In this document: positions 1 through 6,116 of the stretch, one piece after another
Numbering within the stretch: the stretch's first letter is position 1
How the letters are laid out: each line of letters starts with the position of its first letter
Assembly: GCA_016919605.1 (NCBI GenBank)
Contig: JACXTQ010000376.1
Span: forward strand, 1 to 8,801
Direction of reading: 5' to 3'
From: Methylovulum sp.
GTDB lineage: Bacteria; Pseudomonadota; Gammaproteobacteria; Methylococcales; Methylomonadaceae
Length of the DNA stretch: 8,801 nt
Translations under genes and position numbers: made by a program
Notes under the pieces: generated by a model
Database searches by the model: none
What the model saw: only the letters and a program-made list of their open reading frames with translations
What the model was told of the DNA's origin: nothing

Positions 1-188
1 ACTGCCTTCATGTCATGGGCATCGTTGAGCGGATTGACTAACGGCGCGGTGGGATAGTCTTTATTGCCGATCACCAAGGCCACCCGTTTTTCACTGGCTT
101 GCACATTTTTAGGATCTAAATTAGACCCCGCTGAGGCCGATTGTATAACAAACAAACTTAATAAAACAAGTAAATTACTATATTTCAT
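1..188 (-). CDS. Exported caspase-like (peptidase C14) protein, N-terminal part
   Basis: Partial gene; only the first 62 codons are inside the window and the rest lies beyond base 1. It opens with a Sec-type signal peptide (MKYSNLLVLLSLFVIQSASA, cleavage probably just after residue 20). Then comes the hallmark first strand of a caspase p20/metacaspase-like fold, KRVALVIGNKDY, followed by PLVNPLNDAHDM. In this family that segment is typically NPxNDAxDM and precedes the catalytic His and Cys, both of which would lie off the window. The start at 188 is supported by an AGAG a few bases upstream and by an in-frame stop just before it. Exported bacterial caspase-like proteins often carry a C-terminal repeat or ligand-binding domain; whether this one does cannot be seen. 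Family assignment is confident from the motif; substrate and role are unknown. Confidence 0.85.
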   Translation of the reverse strand, partial: MKYSNLLVLLSLFVIQSASAGSNLDPKNVQASEKRVALVIGNKDYPTAPLVNPLNDAHDMKA

Positions 189-337
189 GAGGTTACTCTG
201 ATGGCATTAATTCGGGTCAACAGGGGTCACATCATGTCACCCATCACGGAATCACCCAGTATTTACGGCATTTGCGGTATTTAGCGCATTAGGAAATGTT
301 ACCATTTTATAATCAATTGCAAAAACTATGATGCTCA

Positions 338-463
338 TCACACTTTTAAACCCGCAATCAGTGCCGCCTGATTGGCGGTGGCGATAACAGCAAAATGATA
401 GCCGCGTTTGCCAACGGCCTCGGATGGTTGGGCTGTATCGTGTTTGCCGGAGGGTTTTGTCAC
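338..463 (-). CDS. Possible short ORF or gene remnant
   Basis: This minus-strand frame starts with a GTG immediately after a TAA and reads 41 residues. Its second half is unusually protein-like: VGKRGYHFAVIATANQAALI, then AGLKV and a TGA stop. No Shine-Dalgarno sequence precedes the GTG; the bases upstream are a pyrimidine run. It could be the decayed end of a former gene, part of a dispersed intergenic repeat, or chance. I do not recognise a family. Confidence 0.2.
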   Translation of the reverse strand: MTKPSGKHDTAQPSEAVGKRGYHFAVIATANQAALIAGLKV

Positions 464-570
464 TTAAAAAAGAGGGGGGATTACAAGGGTAGGTATTAAC
501 GTAGGCGTATCTTATTTCGGCAGGGGTTGCCTTGGTGCAGTGCAAAAAAAAGCGGAGCTTAAGGGAGGGA

Positions 571-591
571 GATGGTTATCGGGATAACATC
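571..591. promoter_or_regulatory. Palindrome GTTATC-GG-GATAAC
   Basis: A perfect 6+6 palindrome (575-580 and 583-588) with a two-base centre is flanked by GAT and ATC, which extend the symmetry past one unpaired G. The two-base centre is too small for an RNA hairpin, so if it is functional it would be a protein-binding site on DNA. There is no adjacent promoter to connect it to a gene. Confidence 0.2.
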
Positions 592-695
592 GTCGGTTAA
601 AGCGCGTCCGCCCGATAGCTTACTGCCATTATCAGGGGAGTTTAAGGCTTGGGGTGATTGTCCGGCACTGATTATGCCAACGTGTGGGAAAACAT

Positions 696-719
696 GTCGG
701 GCATAATCCCTTGCCCGAC
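696..719 (-). terminator. Candidate terminator hairpin downstream of the oxidoreductase
   Basis: Read on the minus strand, 22 bases past the oxidoreductase stop, GTCGGGCA and TGCCCGAC form a perfect 8-base stem around an 8-base loop, followed by CATGTTTTCCC. The T-run is short (four), so this is a modest intrinsic terminator. Part of the same stem can instead pair within a second, larger hairpin at 671-707. Confidence 0.5.
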
Positions 720-740
720 TTAGCTTTTATAACAAAACCC

Positions 741-1502
741 TCAAGGATAATCCTGCCGTGTCGGGCGGATAACCATGTCGCTGATATGGATATGCGCAGG
801 TTGGCTGACAATATAATGTATGGCATTGGCGACATCATCACCGACCAGCAACGGCCCCCACCTGTCCTCAAAGCCCTGCACCATCTCGTCACTGTACTGG
901 GCCGCGGCTTGAAACCCGCTTAACACTATCCCCGGCTCCACCAACGAAACGCGGATGCCCTTAGGCCCCACCTCGCGCCGCAACCCTTCGGCCAAGGCAT
1001 GGACGGCGAACTTGGTCGAGCCATAGACGGCGCTAAACGGCGAGATATGCCGCCCCACCACCGAACCGATAATGACAATGTCCGCCGCCGTTTTTGGGTA
1101 GCCCTGTTGTTGCCCAGCCAGCATCGCCTGCGCGGCCTGTTGCAGCAAGGCCAACGTACCCGTGATATTGATGTTAACCACCTCGGCAAACTGGCTCAAG
1201 TCGGCATCCTTGACCGAACCGCCCAAACCGCGTCCGGCGTTGGCGATAACAATATCGGCGGGTTTGCCAAAATGGGCACAAGCCGCCGCAAACAATTGCC
1301 CGATCACGCTAGGGTCGGCGGCATCACCGGCCACGGGGCAAAACGCCGCCCCCAGTTCTTGCTCCAGTGCGGCCAGCTTGGCGACAGTGCGGCCACTGCC
1401 CACCACGCCAAACCCTGCTGACACCAGTTTTCGCGCCGTGGCCTCGCCAATACCGGAGGTCGCGCCAGTTACAATCGCTATGCGTGGGTAGTTATCCGCC
1501 AT
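741..1502 (-). CDS. Short-chain dehydrogenase/reductase (SDR), NAD(P)-dependent
   Basis: A classical SDR of 253 residues, the usual length for the family. It is a cytosolic NAD(P)(H)-dependent oxidoreductase acting on an unidentified alcohol/carbonyl substrate. Visible landmarks are the dinucleotide-binding TGATSGIG (residues 12-19), D60, NAG at 88-90, the structural Asn in NITG (about 112), and the catalytic Ser147 with Tyr160 and Lys164 in YGSTK. Arg38 just after the second strand favours NADP(H) over NAD(H). The C-terminal HISDMVIRPTRQDYP tail resembles the YdfG-like, 3-hydroxy-acid-dehydrogenase-type branch (inference). I chose the ATG at 1502 because AGGA sits six bases upstream; a frame-extending GTG at 1535 has no ribosome site. 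It diverges from the GHKL regulator-like gene and appears to be transcribed alone. Confidence 0.93.
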   Translation of the reverse strand: MADNYPRIAIVTGATSGIGEATARKLVSAGFGVVGSGRTVAKLAALEQELGAAFCPVAGDAADPSVIGQLFAAACAHFGKPADIVIANAGRGLGGSVKDADLSQFAEVVNINITGTLALLQQAAQAMLAGQQQGYPKTAADIVIIGSVVGRHISPFSAVYGSTKFAVHALAEGLRREVGPKGIRVSLVEPGIVLSGFQAAAQYSDEMVQGFEDRWGPLLVGDDVANAIHYIVSQPAHIHISDMVIRPTRQDYP

Positions 1503-1629
1503 GATTAATCCTGTTAGGTTGTGCTTAATTTGCACAAGAGTTTAGCATGGTTTGTGTTGGCAATGATGGGGGGCGGCTTAGTTTTGATGAATAAACGCGT
1601 GACTAGACGGATAAAACCAAGTAATAAGG

Positions 1630-1678
1630 TTGACAGTAAAAATAAATTAATTGACAATTATTGTTTATAAAATTGACA
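1630..1678 (+). promoter_or_regulatory. Three phased TTGACA repeats, promoter/operator region
   Basis: TTGACA occurs at 1630-1635, 1651-1656 and 1673-1678, i.e. at 21- and 22-base intervals, two helical turns apart, so all three lie on the same DNA face. The first, with a 17-base spacer to GACAAT (1653-1658), is a plausible sigma-70 promoter for the downstream gene. The middle copy overlaps a perfect palindrome ACAAT-T-ATTGT (1654-1664). The layout could be tandem -35 elements or an operator array, perhaps bound by the winged-helix protein encoded just downstream; autoregulation is inference. Confidence 0.4.
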
Positions 1679-1696
1679 AAAATACACCATAACTCT

Positions 1697-2725
1697 ATGG
1701 CTACATTGCGCAAAAGGGGCGAAGAGATTCGCCAATTTATTCTTGACCATGTTGGGCAACACCCAAATGATATTGCCCATCTTGTTGCGGCAACCTTTGG
1801 AATATCCCGTCAGGCTGTCAATAAACATATCCAGCACTTGGTGGAACAAAAAGCGTTGTTTGTCAGTGGCACTACGCGAAGCAGGCATTACTTCTTGCAG
1901 CCACTTGAAAAATGGCAGCATACTTATGATTTAAAAGAGCAGCTTGAAGAGCATCTGGTTTGGCAACATGACATTGAGCAGAAACTCGGGCCGCTTCCCA
2001 AAAATGCGCTGGACATTTGGCATTATGGCTTTACCGAAATGCTCAATAATGTTATTGACCATTCGGCGGGGGAGAAAGTGGATATTTTTCTGGAAAGGAC
2101 AGCCACCAGCGTTGAAATCATTATCCGTGACGATGGTGAAGGCATCTTTAAAAAAATCCAACGTGAACTGGCTTTGGTTGATGAAAGGCAAGCGTTGCTG
2201 GAACTGGCTAAAGGCAAACTGACCACAGACCCTGACCATCATAGCGGCGAGGGTATCTTTTTTTCATCACGGCTCTTTGATACGTTCTGCATTATGTCCG
2301 GCACTATCCTATTCGACCATCAGCACGGGCAAGAAAATGATTGGCTTGATGATGTTGGCTTGCCGATACCGGGGACAACCGTTGCCATGAGGCTTAACAA
2401 TACGACCACCCGCACCGCCAAACAGGTTTTTGATGAGTTTTCGGATGAAAATTACAGTTTTTCAAAAACCGTTGTGCCTGTCCGCTTAGCCCAATATGGC
2501 CATGAAACGCTTATTTCCCGCTCACAGGCCAAACGGGTGCTGGCGCGTATTGAGCGTTTTAAGATAGTTGTGTTTGATTTCGAAGGGGTGGAAACCATAG
2601 GCCAAGCGTTTGCCGATGAAGTGTTTCGGGTTTTTAAAAAACAACACCCTGACGTTGAATTGCATCATATCAATGTTTGTAAGGAGGTGGGGCAAATGAT
2701 TTCAAGGGCGGAAAACAAAACCTAA
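1697..2725 (+). CDS. wHTH - GHKL ATPase - STAS-like (DUF4325) regulator-like protein
   Basis: A 342-residue soluble protein with three recognisable parts. Residues about 8-67 form a winged helix (FGISRQAVNKHIQHL recognition region, then a wing). Residues about 105-240 are a GHKL/histidine-kinase-type ATPase: N-box ETMLNN-like E114-MLNNVIDH, G1 box DDGEG (145-149), and G2 box HSGEGIFFSSR (182-192). Residues about 255-330 match the DUF4325 STAS-like fold (SRSQAKRVLARIERF, then VVFDFEGVETIGQAFADEVF), a relative of anti-anti-sigma domains. No phospho-acceptor His domain, receiver or membrane segment is visible, so it is not an ordinary sensor kinase. The combination suggests an ATP-dependent DNA-binding switch resembling a fused anti-sigma/anti-anti-sigma pair (inference). 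The ATG at 1697 is preferred over a TTG at 1661, although no strong Shine-Dalgarno is present. It is monocistronic, diverging from the SDR and converging on the DUF4350 gene. Confidence 0.85.
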   Translation: MATLRKRGEEIRQFILDHVGQHPNDIAHLVAATFGISRQAVNKHIQHLVEQKALFVSGTTRSRHYFLQPLEKWQHTYDLKEQLEEHLVWQHDIEQKLGPLPKNALDIWHYGFTEMLNNVIDHSAGEKVDIFLERTATSVEIIIRDDGEGIFKKIQRELALVDERQALLELAKGKLTTDPDHHSGEGIFFSSRLFDTFCIMSGTILFDHQHGQENDWLDDVGLPIPGTTVAMRLNNTTTRTAKQVFDEFSDENYSFSKTVVPVRLAQYGHETLISRSQAKRVLARIERFKIVVFDFEGVETIGQAFADEVFRVFKKQHPDVELHHINVCKEVGQMISRAENKT

Positions 2726-2803
2726 AGCCTAGCACATGATGGCAGCACCCTACCGATTATAACCACCGGAGCCGCCCCGCCGATTAACCGACACGCCACG
2801 CAA

Positions 2804-2849
2804 AAACGCCGCCCGCCGTGAGTATCCAAACCCACAACGTGCGGCGTTT
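2804..2849 (-). terminator. Terminator hairpin between convergent genes
   Basis: AAACGCCGC (2804-2812) and GCGGCGTTT (2841-2849) form a perfect 9-base stem enclosing 28 bases. Read on the minus strand the descending arm ends in GCGGCGTTTTTGCG, giving a T-run of five that fits intrinsic termination of the DUF4350 gene 22 bases after its stop. On the plus strand it is followed by only three Ts, so it may also slow transcripts from the GHKL gene. Confidence 0.65.
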
Positions 2850-2870
2850 AACGGTCAGTTTAAGTGCGCC

Positions 2871-3842
2871 TTACTTCGCCAAGCCGTCCACAATCATCCG
2901 TACTTTATCGTGATGGCTAAAATGCAAGCCCGCCGCTTCGCAATCCCAGTTGCTAGGGTTGCCGGTCATGTCAATCGTGACGGATTTGGAGGTGGTCAGG
3001 TTTTTACACGTCACCGTTTTACCCCTGACTTTCTTGACCGTTCCGCTGACGTGCAACGAGGTGGTTTGCCCCAGCCAACTGAAAACATTCAGGGCAAAGT
3101 CTTGGTTGTCATCGTTGGCCATATAGGTATTGTCAAACGTATTGACATCGCCCAGCGCCACCACTTTTTGGGTGGCCGTGGACACCATCGTTTCGCCAGT
3201 CGGTGCCCAAGCCCCGCCGACTGAAGGGGCGGCCACCGTTAACGAACCGGCGGCGCGCATGTAAATGCTGCCAATGTTGTTAAAAATAGGCTGGGTGGCA
3301 AAATTGTTTATCACCAAGTCAAGATTGCTCACATACGTCGCCCCTGTCGTCACCCCAAAAGCCTGCGCGACCGGATTAAGGTTTGCCGTATGGGTATCGG
3401 GGTTATCCCCCAAAATTAGCAAGCCGCCGCCTGCGTTGACAAAGCTTTGGATAGCGGCCACTTCTTGTGACGAATAAGCGCTATTCCATGCCGAAGGCGC
3501 ACAGATGACCAAAATATCATACGCGCCCAAGTTGAGGTTGGTAACGCCGGTCGCGCTTTGCGTCATGGTAAAGCCTTGGTTTTCCAACAAGGTTTTTAAG
3601 CCGCTAAAGACACCGGATGGGGCATAACTCAAATAAATCCCATGCGAAGTATCCCAGAGGATTTTGCCGGTGGCCAATTGGCTAGCCACCACGGTGCTGG
3701 GCGGAATGGGCGAGGGGGTGTTCAGCGGTGCCATACCCGTGGTGGGGTCTATAGACGGGGCGGCTTGGGCGGCGTTCATACCCGCTGCCAATAAAACAAT
3801 AGACAGCCATAGGGTAGTGCGTTTACGGTAAGACACAGTCAT
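2871..3842 (-). CDS. Exported DUF4350/GATase1-like domain protein
   Basis: A 323-residue exported protein. Residues 1-27 are a Sec signal peptide (basic SYRKR, hydrophobic LWLSIVLLAAG, cleavage after NAAQA). After a Pro/Thr-rich linker, residues about 60-250 look like a class-I-glutamine-amidotransferase-like Rossmann fold of the DUF4350 type: ILWDTSHG, FSGLKTLLENQGF, LGAYDILVICAPS, FVNAGGGLLILGDN, VVALGDVNTFDN and FALNVFSWL. No nucleophilic Cys of an active amidotransferase is evident, so a binding role is more likely than catalysis (inference). The last 60 residues (SLHVSGTVKKVRGKTVTCKN onward) look like a small beta domain with two cysteines that could form a disulfide. The ATG at 3842 has GAGG eight bases upstream; the longer frame to 3929 lacks this and would bury the signal peptide. 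The real function is unknown. Confidence 0.8.
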   Translation of the reverse strand: MTVSYRKRTTLWLSIVLLAAGMNAAQAAPSIDPTTGMAPLNTPSPIPPSTVVASQLATGKILWDTSHGIYLSYAPSGVFSGLKTLLENQGFTMTQSATGVTNLNLGAYDILVICAPSAWNSAYSSQEVAAIQSFVNAGGGLLILGDNPDTHTANLNPVAQAFGVTTGATYVSNLDLVINNFATQPIFNNIGSIYMRAAGSLTVAAPSVGGAWAPTGETMVSTATQKVVALGDVNTFDNTYMANDDNQDFALNVFSWLGQTTSLHVSGTVKKVRGKTVTCKNLTTSKSVTIDMTGNPSNWDCEAAGLHFSHHDKVRMIVDGLAK

Positions 3843-3874
3843 GGTATAAGCCTCATAATTTATAATAATCATTG

Positions 3875-3894
3875 CCTTAGCCACATAGCTAAGG
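3875..3894 (-). promoter_or_regulatory. Leader hairpin upstream of the exported DUF4350-like gene
   Basis: CCTTAGC (3875-3881) and GCTAAGG (3888-3894) form a perfect 7-base stem with a 6-base loop, about 33 bases before the start codon and just upstream of an AT-rich TTATTATAAATTATG stretch (minus strand). There is no T-tract, so it is unlikely to be a terminator. It could be an operator or a leader structure. Confidence 0.3.
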
Positions 3895-3914
3895 GGGTGC
3901 CGCGACAACTCCCA

Positions 3915-3938
3915 GATGGCCCACGGCAACTGGCCATC
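3915..3938 (-). repeat. Inverted repeat GATGGCC/GGCCATC
   Basis: A perfect 7-base inverted repeat (3915-3921 and 3932-3938) with a 10-base loop lies 37 bases downstream of the cold-shock/DUF1294 gene stop and upstream of the next gene. Without a following T-run it is a poor intrinsic terminator; it may still define a transcript end or bind a protein. Confidence 0.35.
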
Positions 3939-3974
3939 AGGTTACTCTTTAATATATAGCCTTCGCCGTTCCGG

Positions 3975-4610
3975 TTAACGCCCCCACAACGCCACTAAAG
4001 CGCCTAAGCGTTGCGCCACCTCGTCCACGCCCGCCGAGCTTAACGCCCAGCCTAGCCACCCGACATTGAGCAACACCGTCAGCCAAAAACGGATCTGGAA
4101 CGGCAATTTGGTAGATTTATGGCGGAACAGGCGTTGGGCGATCAGCGCTCCCGGCCAGCCACCGAGTAAGCCGCACAGCAACAACGAACGCTCTGGGATG
4201 CGCCAGCGACCACGCCGCGCCGCCCTCTTATCGCGCCAGTACAGCATAAAAGCCAGCGCACTTGCGCCCAGATACAGCCAGACCAGCGGCCTAGGCAACC
4301 ACCCCGACTCGCCCAACCCGATGATGGCCAGCAAAAAAACTGCCGCCACCGTTGCTGTCGCCAACAACCCGCGTGGACGGCGCGGCACTGGGTGTATCGA
4401 CCCACCCGTATAAGTCACCGCCACTGCCTGACGCTGGCCGGACTCTGTGTCCACCAGCTCATAAGAAAGCGCATCACCCGCGACCGGACGGCGCGAGCGG
4501 TTTTGGAACGCGGTAGCATGGACAAACAGTCGCCGTCCGCCGCCGTCCGGCACGATAAAACCAAAACCTTTTTCATCCTGCCAAGTGTCCAATTTTCCGG
4601 TGTGCCTCAT
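3975..4610 (-). CDS. Cold-shock domain - DUF1294 membrane protein
   Basis: A 211-residue fusion. Residues 1-66 are a cold-shock (OB-fold, nucleic-acid-binding) domain with an RNP1-like KGFGFIVPDGG (14-24) and RNP2-like LFVHATAF (28-35). After a basic, Pro/Arg-rich linker comes a membrane part with segments near 82-98, 108-124, 142-158 and 172-188. Within it the DUF1294 signature is clear: YWRDKRAARRGRWRIPE, then LLGGWPGALIAQRLFRHKSTK followed by F-Q-I-R-F. This CSD-DUF1294 architecture is common in Proteobacteria; its function is not established, though nucleic-acid binding at the inner face of the membrane is implied. I chose the ATG at 4610 because GGGAGG lies directly upstream; 11 extra codons are possible without a ribosome site. 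Its promoter module is related to that of the exported six-cysteine gene, and the predicted leader is about 80 bases. Confidence 0.92.
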   Translation of the reverse strand: MRHTGKLDTWQDEKGFGFIVPDGGGRRLFVHATAFQNRSRRPVAGDALSYELVDTESGQRQAVAVTYTGGSIHPVPRRPRGLLATATVAAVFLLAIIGLGESGWLPRPLVWLYLGASALAFMLYWRDKRAARRGRWRIPERSLLLCGLLGGWPGALIAQRLFRHKSTKLPFQIRFWLTVLLNVGWLGWALSSAGVDEVAQRLGALVALWGR

Positions 4611-4698
4611 GCGCCTCCCATTGCAAGTCTGGCTAAAAGGCACCGCTTTAGCGTGTCCGCTGTGCTTAAAAGATGTGCGCCCTTAACGTTTGGTGCGG

Positions 4699-4759
4699 AC
4701 TATAAAGCAAGTTAACCACTTAGTGAAGAGACGTTATTACCCAAAAATAGGTAAATAAC
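4699..4759 (-). promoter_or_regulatory. Promoter plus operator, copy A (for cold-shock/DUF1294 gene)
   Basis: On the minus strand there is a TATAGT -10 (4699-4704), a 17-base spacer and a TTCACT -35 (4722-4727). Five bases further upstream lies an imperfect inverted repeat, GTTATTACC (4733-4741) with GGTAAATAAC (4750-4759), separated by 8 bases. The whole arrangement recurs, diverged, at 6975-7034. The predicted transcription start is near 4692, and an activator position immediately upstream of -35 is suggested. Confidence 0.55.
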
Positions 4760-4905
4760 GCACAAATAGCCTATATAGCATTGATTTTATTGAAAATAAT
4801 TTATGGAAATGGTGGGGTGTACAACGAGGCTATTTTTAAGCGAACGGCCTACAAAGAGAGGATGGCAACTGACCCTTTAGAATAAGCCGCGTAACGCTAG
4901 GTTAA
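4760..4905. other. AT-rich spacer downstream of the helical-protein gene
   Basis: No gene is seen here. The left part (about 4760-4820) is AT-rich and still partly similar to the region upstream of copy B of the promoter module. The part next to the helical-protein stop contains no convincing hairpin with a T-run, so transcription of that gene may continue into the cold-shock/DUF1294 gene. Confidence 0.5.
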
Positions 4906-6087
4906 TCAAAATTTTAAAAATCGGCGGACATCATCGGCAGTGATGGATTCGACTTGCAGCTTATTGATTTGCAATACGCCTTGTATGGTTTTTATATTGT
5001 CTTTGACCATTTTTGTAATGTTTATTAGCCCTAAAATGGTAAGGTTAGCGGCGGCTTCTCTTTTTATAAGTTCTAGGTCGGCAATGCAATTTTTGAAAGT
5101 GTAAGCGTTTTTTTGTATTTTATTTATCTTATTTATCAGCTCAGACCATTCTTTTTCCAACTCATTCAACGCTCCAAGCCGTTCTTCAGCCGCCGCTGTT
5201 TTTTGGGAGAGATCAAGGCAGGTATCGGTGCTTGTATTTTCTAGAGTGGCAATATAGTCAGTAATATAGACAAGAATTTCTTCATTTTCTTTGCGCCCTC
5301 TTGCAATTTCCCTACTGACTTGGGCGTGGATCTCCAGAATTTCTTTGACACCTTGCAATTCAAAGGCGTGAAGGAAGGCGATAATGACATCGGCCACCTC
5401 ATACACCAAGATTGCATTGATGATCGCCAGTTTATGAGCTTCATTGGGCGAGCGGTTTTTATTTTCACCAATCCTTTCCAAAAGCTCTTGGTTAATGACG
5501 GAAAACAATTGCAAGGCAATCGACATGGACTGATAGGAAACGTATAACCGATAATGCCCATTAACAAAATTTAAAATTTGTTGTTTTTTGGGGGGGCTGG
5601 CAGGGGCATCCAGCACTTCATCTAAAGAGGAGAAGCCTTCTGCTTGGATATATTCGGACGTGGCGAAGATCGCCGCTTGAATCTCATGCCTCATACGGGC
5701 GGCATTGTGTTTAAAACTTTCCGCGATTTTACCGTTTTGTATGATGTTGAAGCTAAGCACGGCTGCGGCTGATTGATCGGTTGGCTGAACGGTGTTCATG
5801 GCCTGTTGGACATGGCGTTGGGTGCGGTCAATCATCAAGTTTGCCACCGTGTCATAAATGACGGTGGCGGCGGGTGCGCCTTTGACAATAGCGGAACGCA
5901 AGGCATAATCAACCCCTTTGATGATTATTTGGTCTAGGGATAGCAAATCTTTTGATTTTGTCCTGCCAAATATCTGTGTAAATTTGGATTTTTTGGCGCT
6001 GTCGAATTCTTTACCGGCAGCCTCGATCTTATGTTCAAGGAATTTCTTTAAGTTGGTTTTTTTCTTTTCTTCCGCATTAGAAAACAT
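4906..6087 (-). CDS. Unrecognised helical cytoplasmic protein, 393 residues
   Basis: I do not recognise this family. The sequence is overwhelmingly alpha-helical: a Lys-rich N-terminus (EEKKKTNLKKFLEHK), a break at 161-170 (APASPPKKQQ), a hydrophobic helix at about 221-243 (AIINAILVYEVADVIIAFLH), charged heptad-like stretches at about 250-275 and 295-345 likely to form coiled coil, then an amphipathic, hydrophobic-rich segment near 346-375 (NLTILGLINITKMVKDN). There are two cysteines (290, 334), no signal peptide and no classical transmembrane anchor. A long helical bundle with a semi-hydrophobic helix would suit a scaffold, a phage-type or secreted effector, or an alpha-helical pore former; none is shown. 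The ATG at 6087 has GAGGGG upstream. It lies 121 bases downstream of the exported six-cysteine gene on the same strand and may be co-transcribed. It is AT-richer than its neighbours. Confidence 0.8.
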   Translation of the reverse strand: MFSNAEEKKKTNLKKFLEHKIEAAGKEFDSAKKSKFTQIFGRTKSKDLLSLDQIIIKGVDYALRSAIVKGAPAATVIYDTVANLMIDRTQRHVQQAMNTVQPTDQSAAAVLSFNIIQNGKIAESFKHNAARMRHEIQAAIFATSEYIQAEGFSSLDEVLDAPASPPKKQQILNFVNGHYRLYVSYQSMSIALQLFSVINQELLERIGENKNRSPNEAHKLAIINAILVYEVADVIIAFLHAFELQGVKEILEIHAQVSREIARGRKENEEILVYITDYIATLENTSTDTCLDLSQKTAAAEERLGALNELEKEWSELINKINKIQKNAYTFKNCIADLELIKREAAANLTILGLINITKMVKDNIKTIQGVLQINKLQVESITADDVRRFLKF

Positions 6088-6116
6088 TATCCATTCCCCT
6101 CTTGTTTGGCAATTAC

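Larger units (their letters stand above)
189..740. other. Long intergenic region without a convincing gene
   Basis: About 550 bases separate the caspase-like gene from the oxidoreductase. The minus-strand open frame at 252-545 translates to a low-complexity, Arg/Cys/Ser-rich product without a ribosome site and is not believable as a protein. A different minus frame (338-463) looks more protein-like and is listed separately. The right third holds a 14-base palindrome (575-588) and overlapping hairpins (671-719). The stretch nearest the caspase-like gene should contain its promoter, but I see no clear -35/-10 pair. Confidence 0.6.

Noticed and set aside
252..545. 97-residue minus-strand open frame
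   Set aside because: Low-complexity Arg/Ser/Cys-rich translation, no ribosome site, and a different frame of the same bases looks more protein-like.
999..1491. Long plus-strand open frames across the oxidoreductase
   Set aside because: Antisense shadows of a GC-rich, well-supported SDR gene on the other strand.
1661..1696. TTG start adding 12 residues to the GHKL protein
   Set aside because: The extension lies in the AT-rich promoter/repeat region, has no ribosome site, and the winged helix begins normally from the ATG at 1697.
190..3948. AGGTTACTCT at 190-199 and 3939-3948
   Set aside because: A single 10-base match with no shared flanking sequence or consistent position relative to a promoter.
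4066..4715. Plus-strand frames opposite the cold-shock/DUF1294 gene
   Set aside because: Antisense shadows; the minus strand carries clear CSD and DUF1294 motifs with a good ribosome site.
4699..4730. Sigma-54 promoter (GG/GC pair) before the cold-shock/DUF1294 gene
   Set aside because: TGG and TTGC are present but their spacing is wrong, and copy B does not preserve them; a sigma-70 pair fits both copies.
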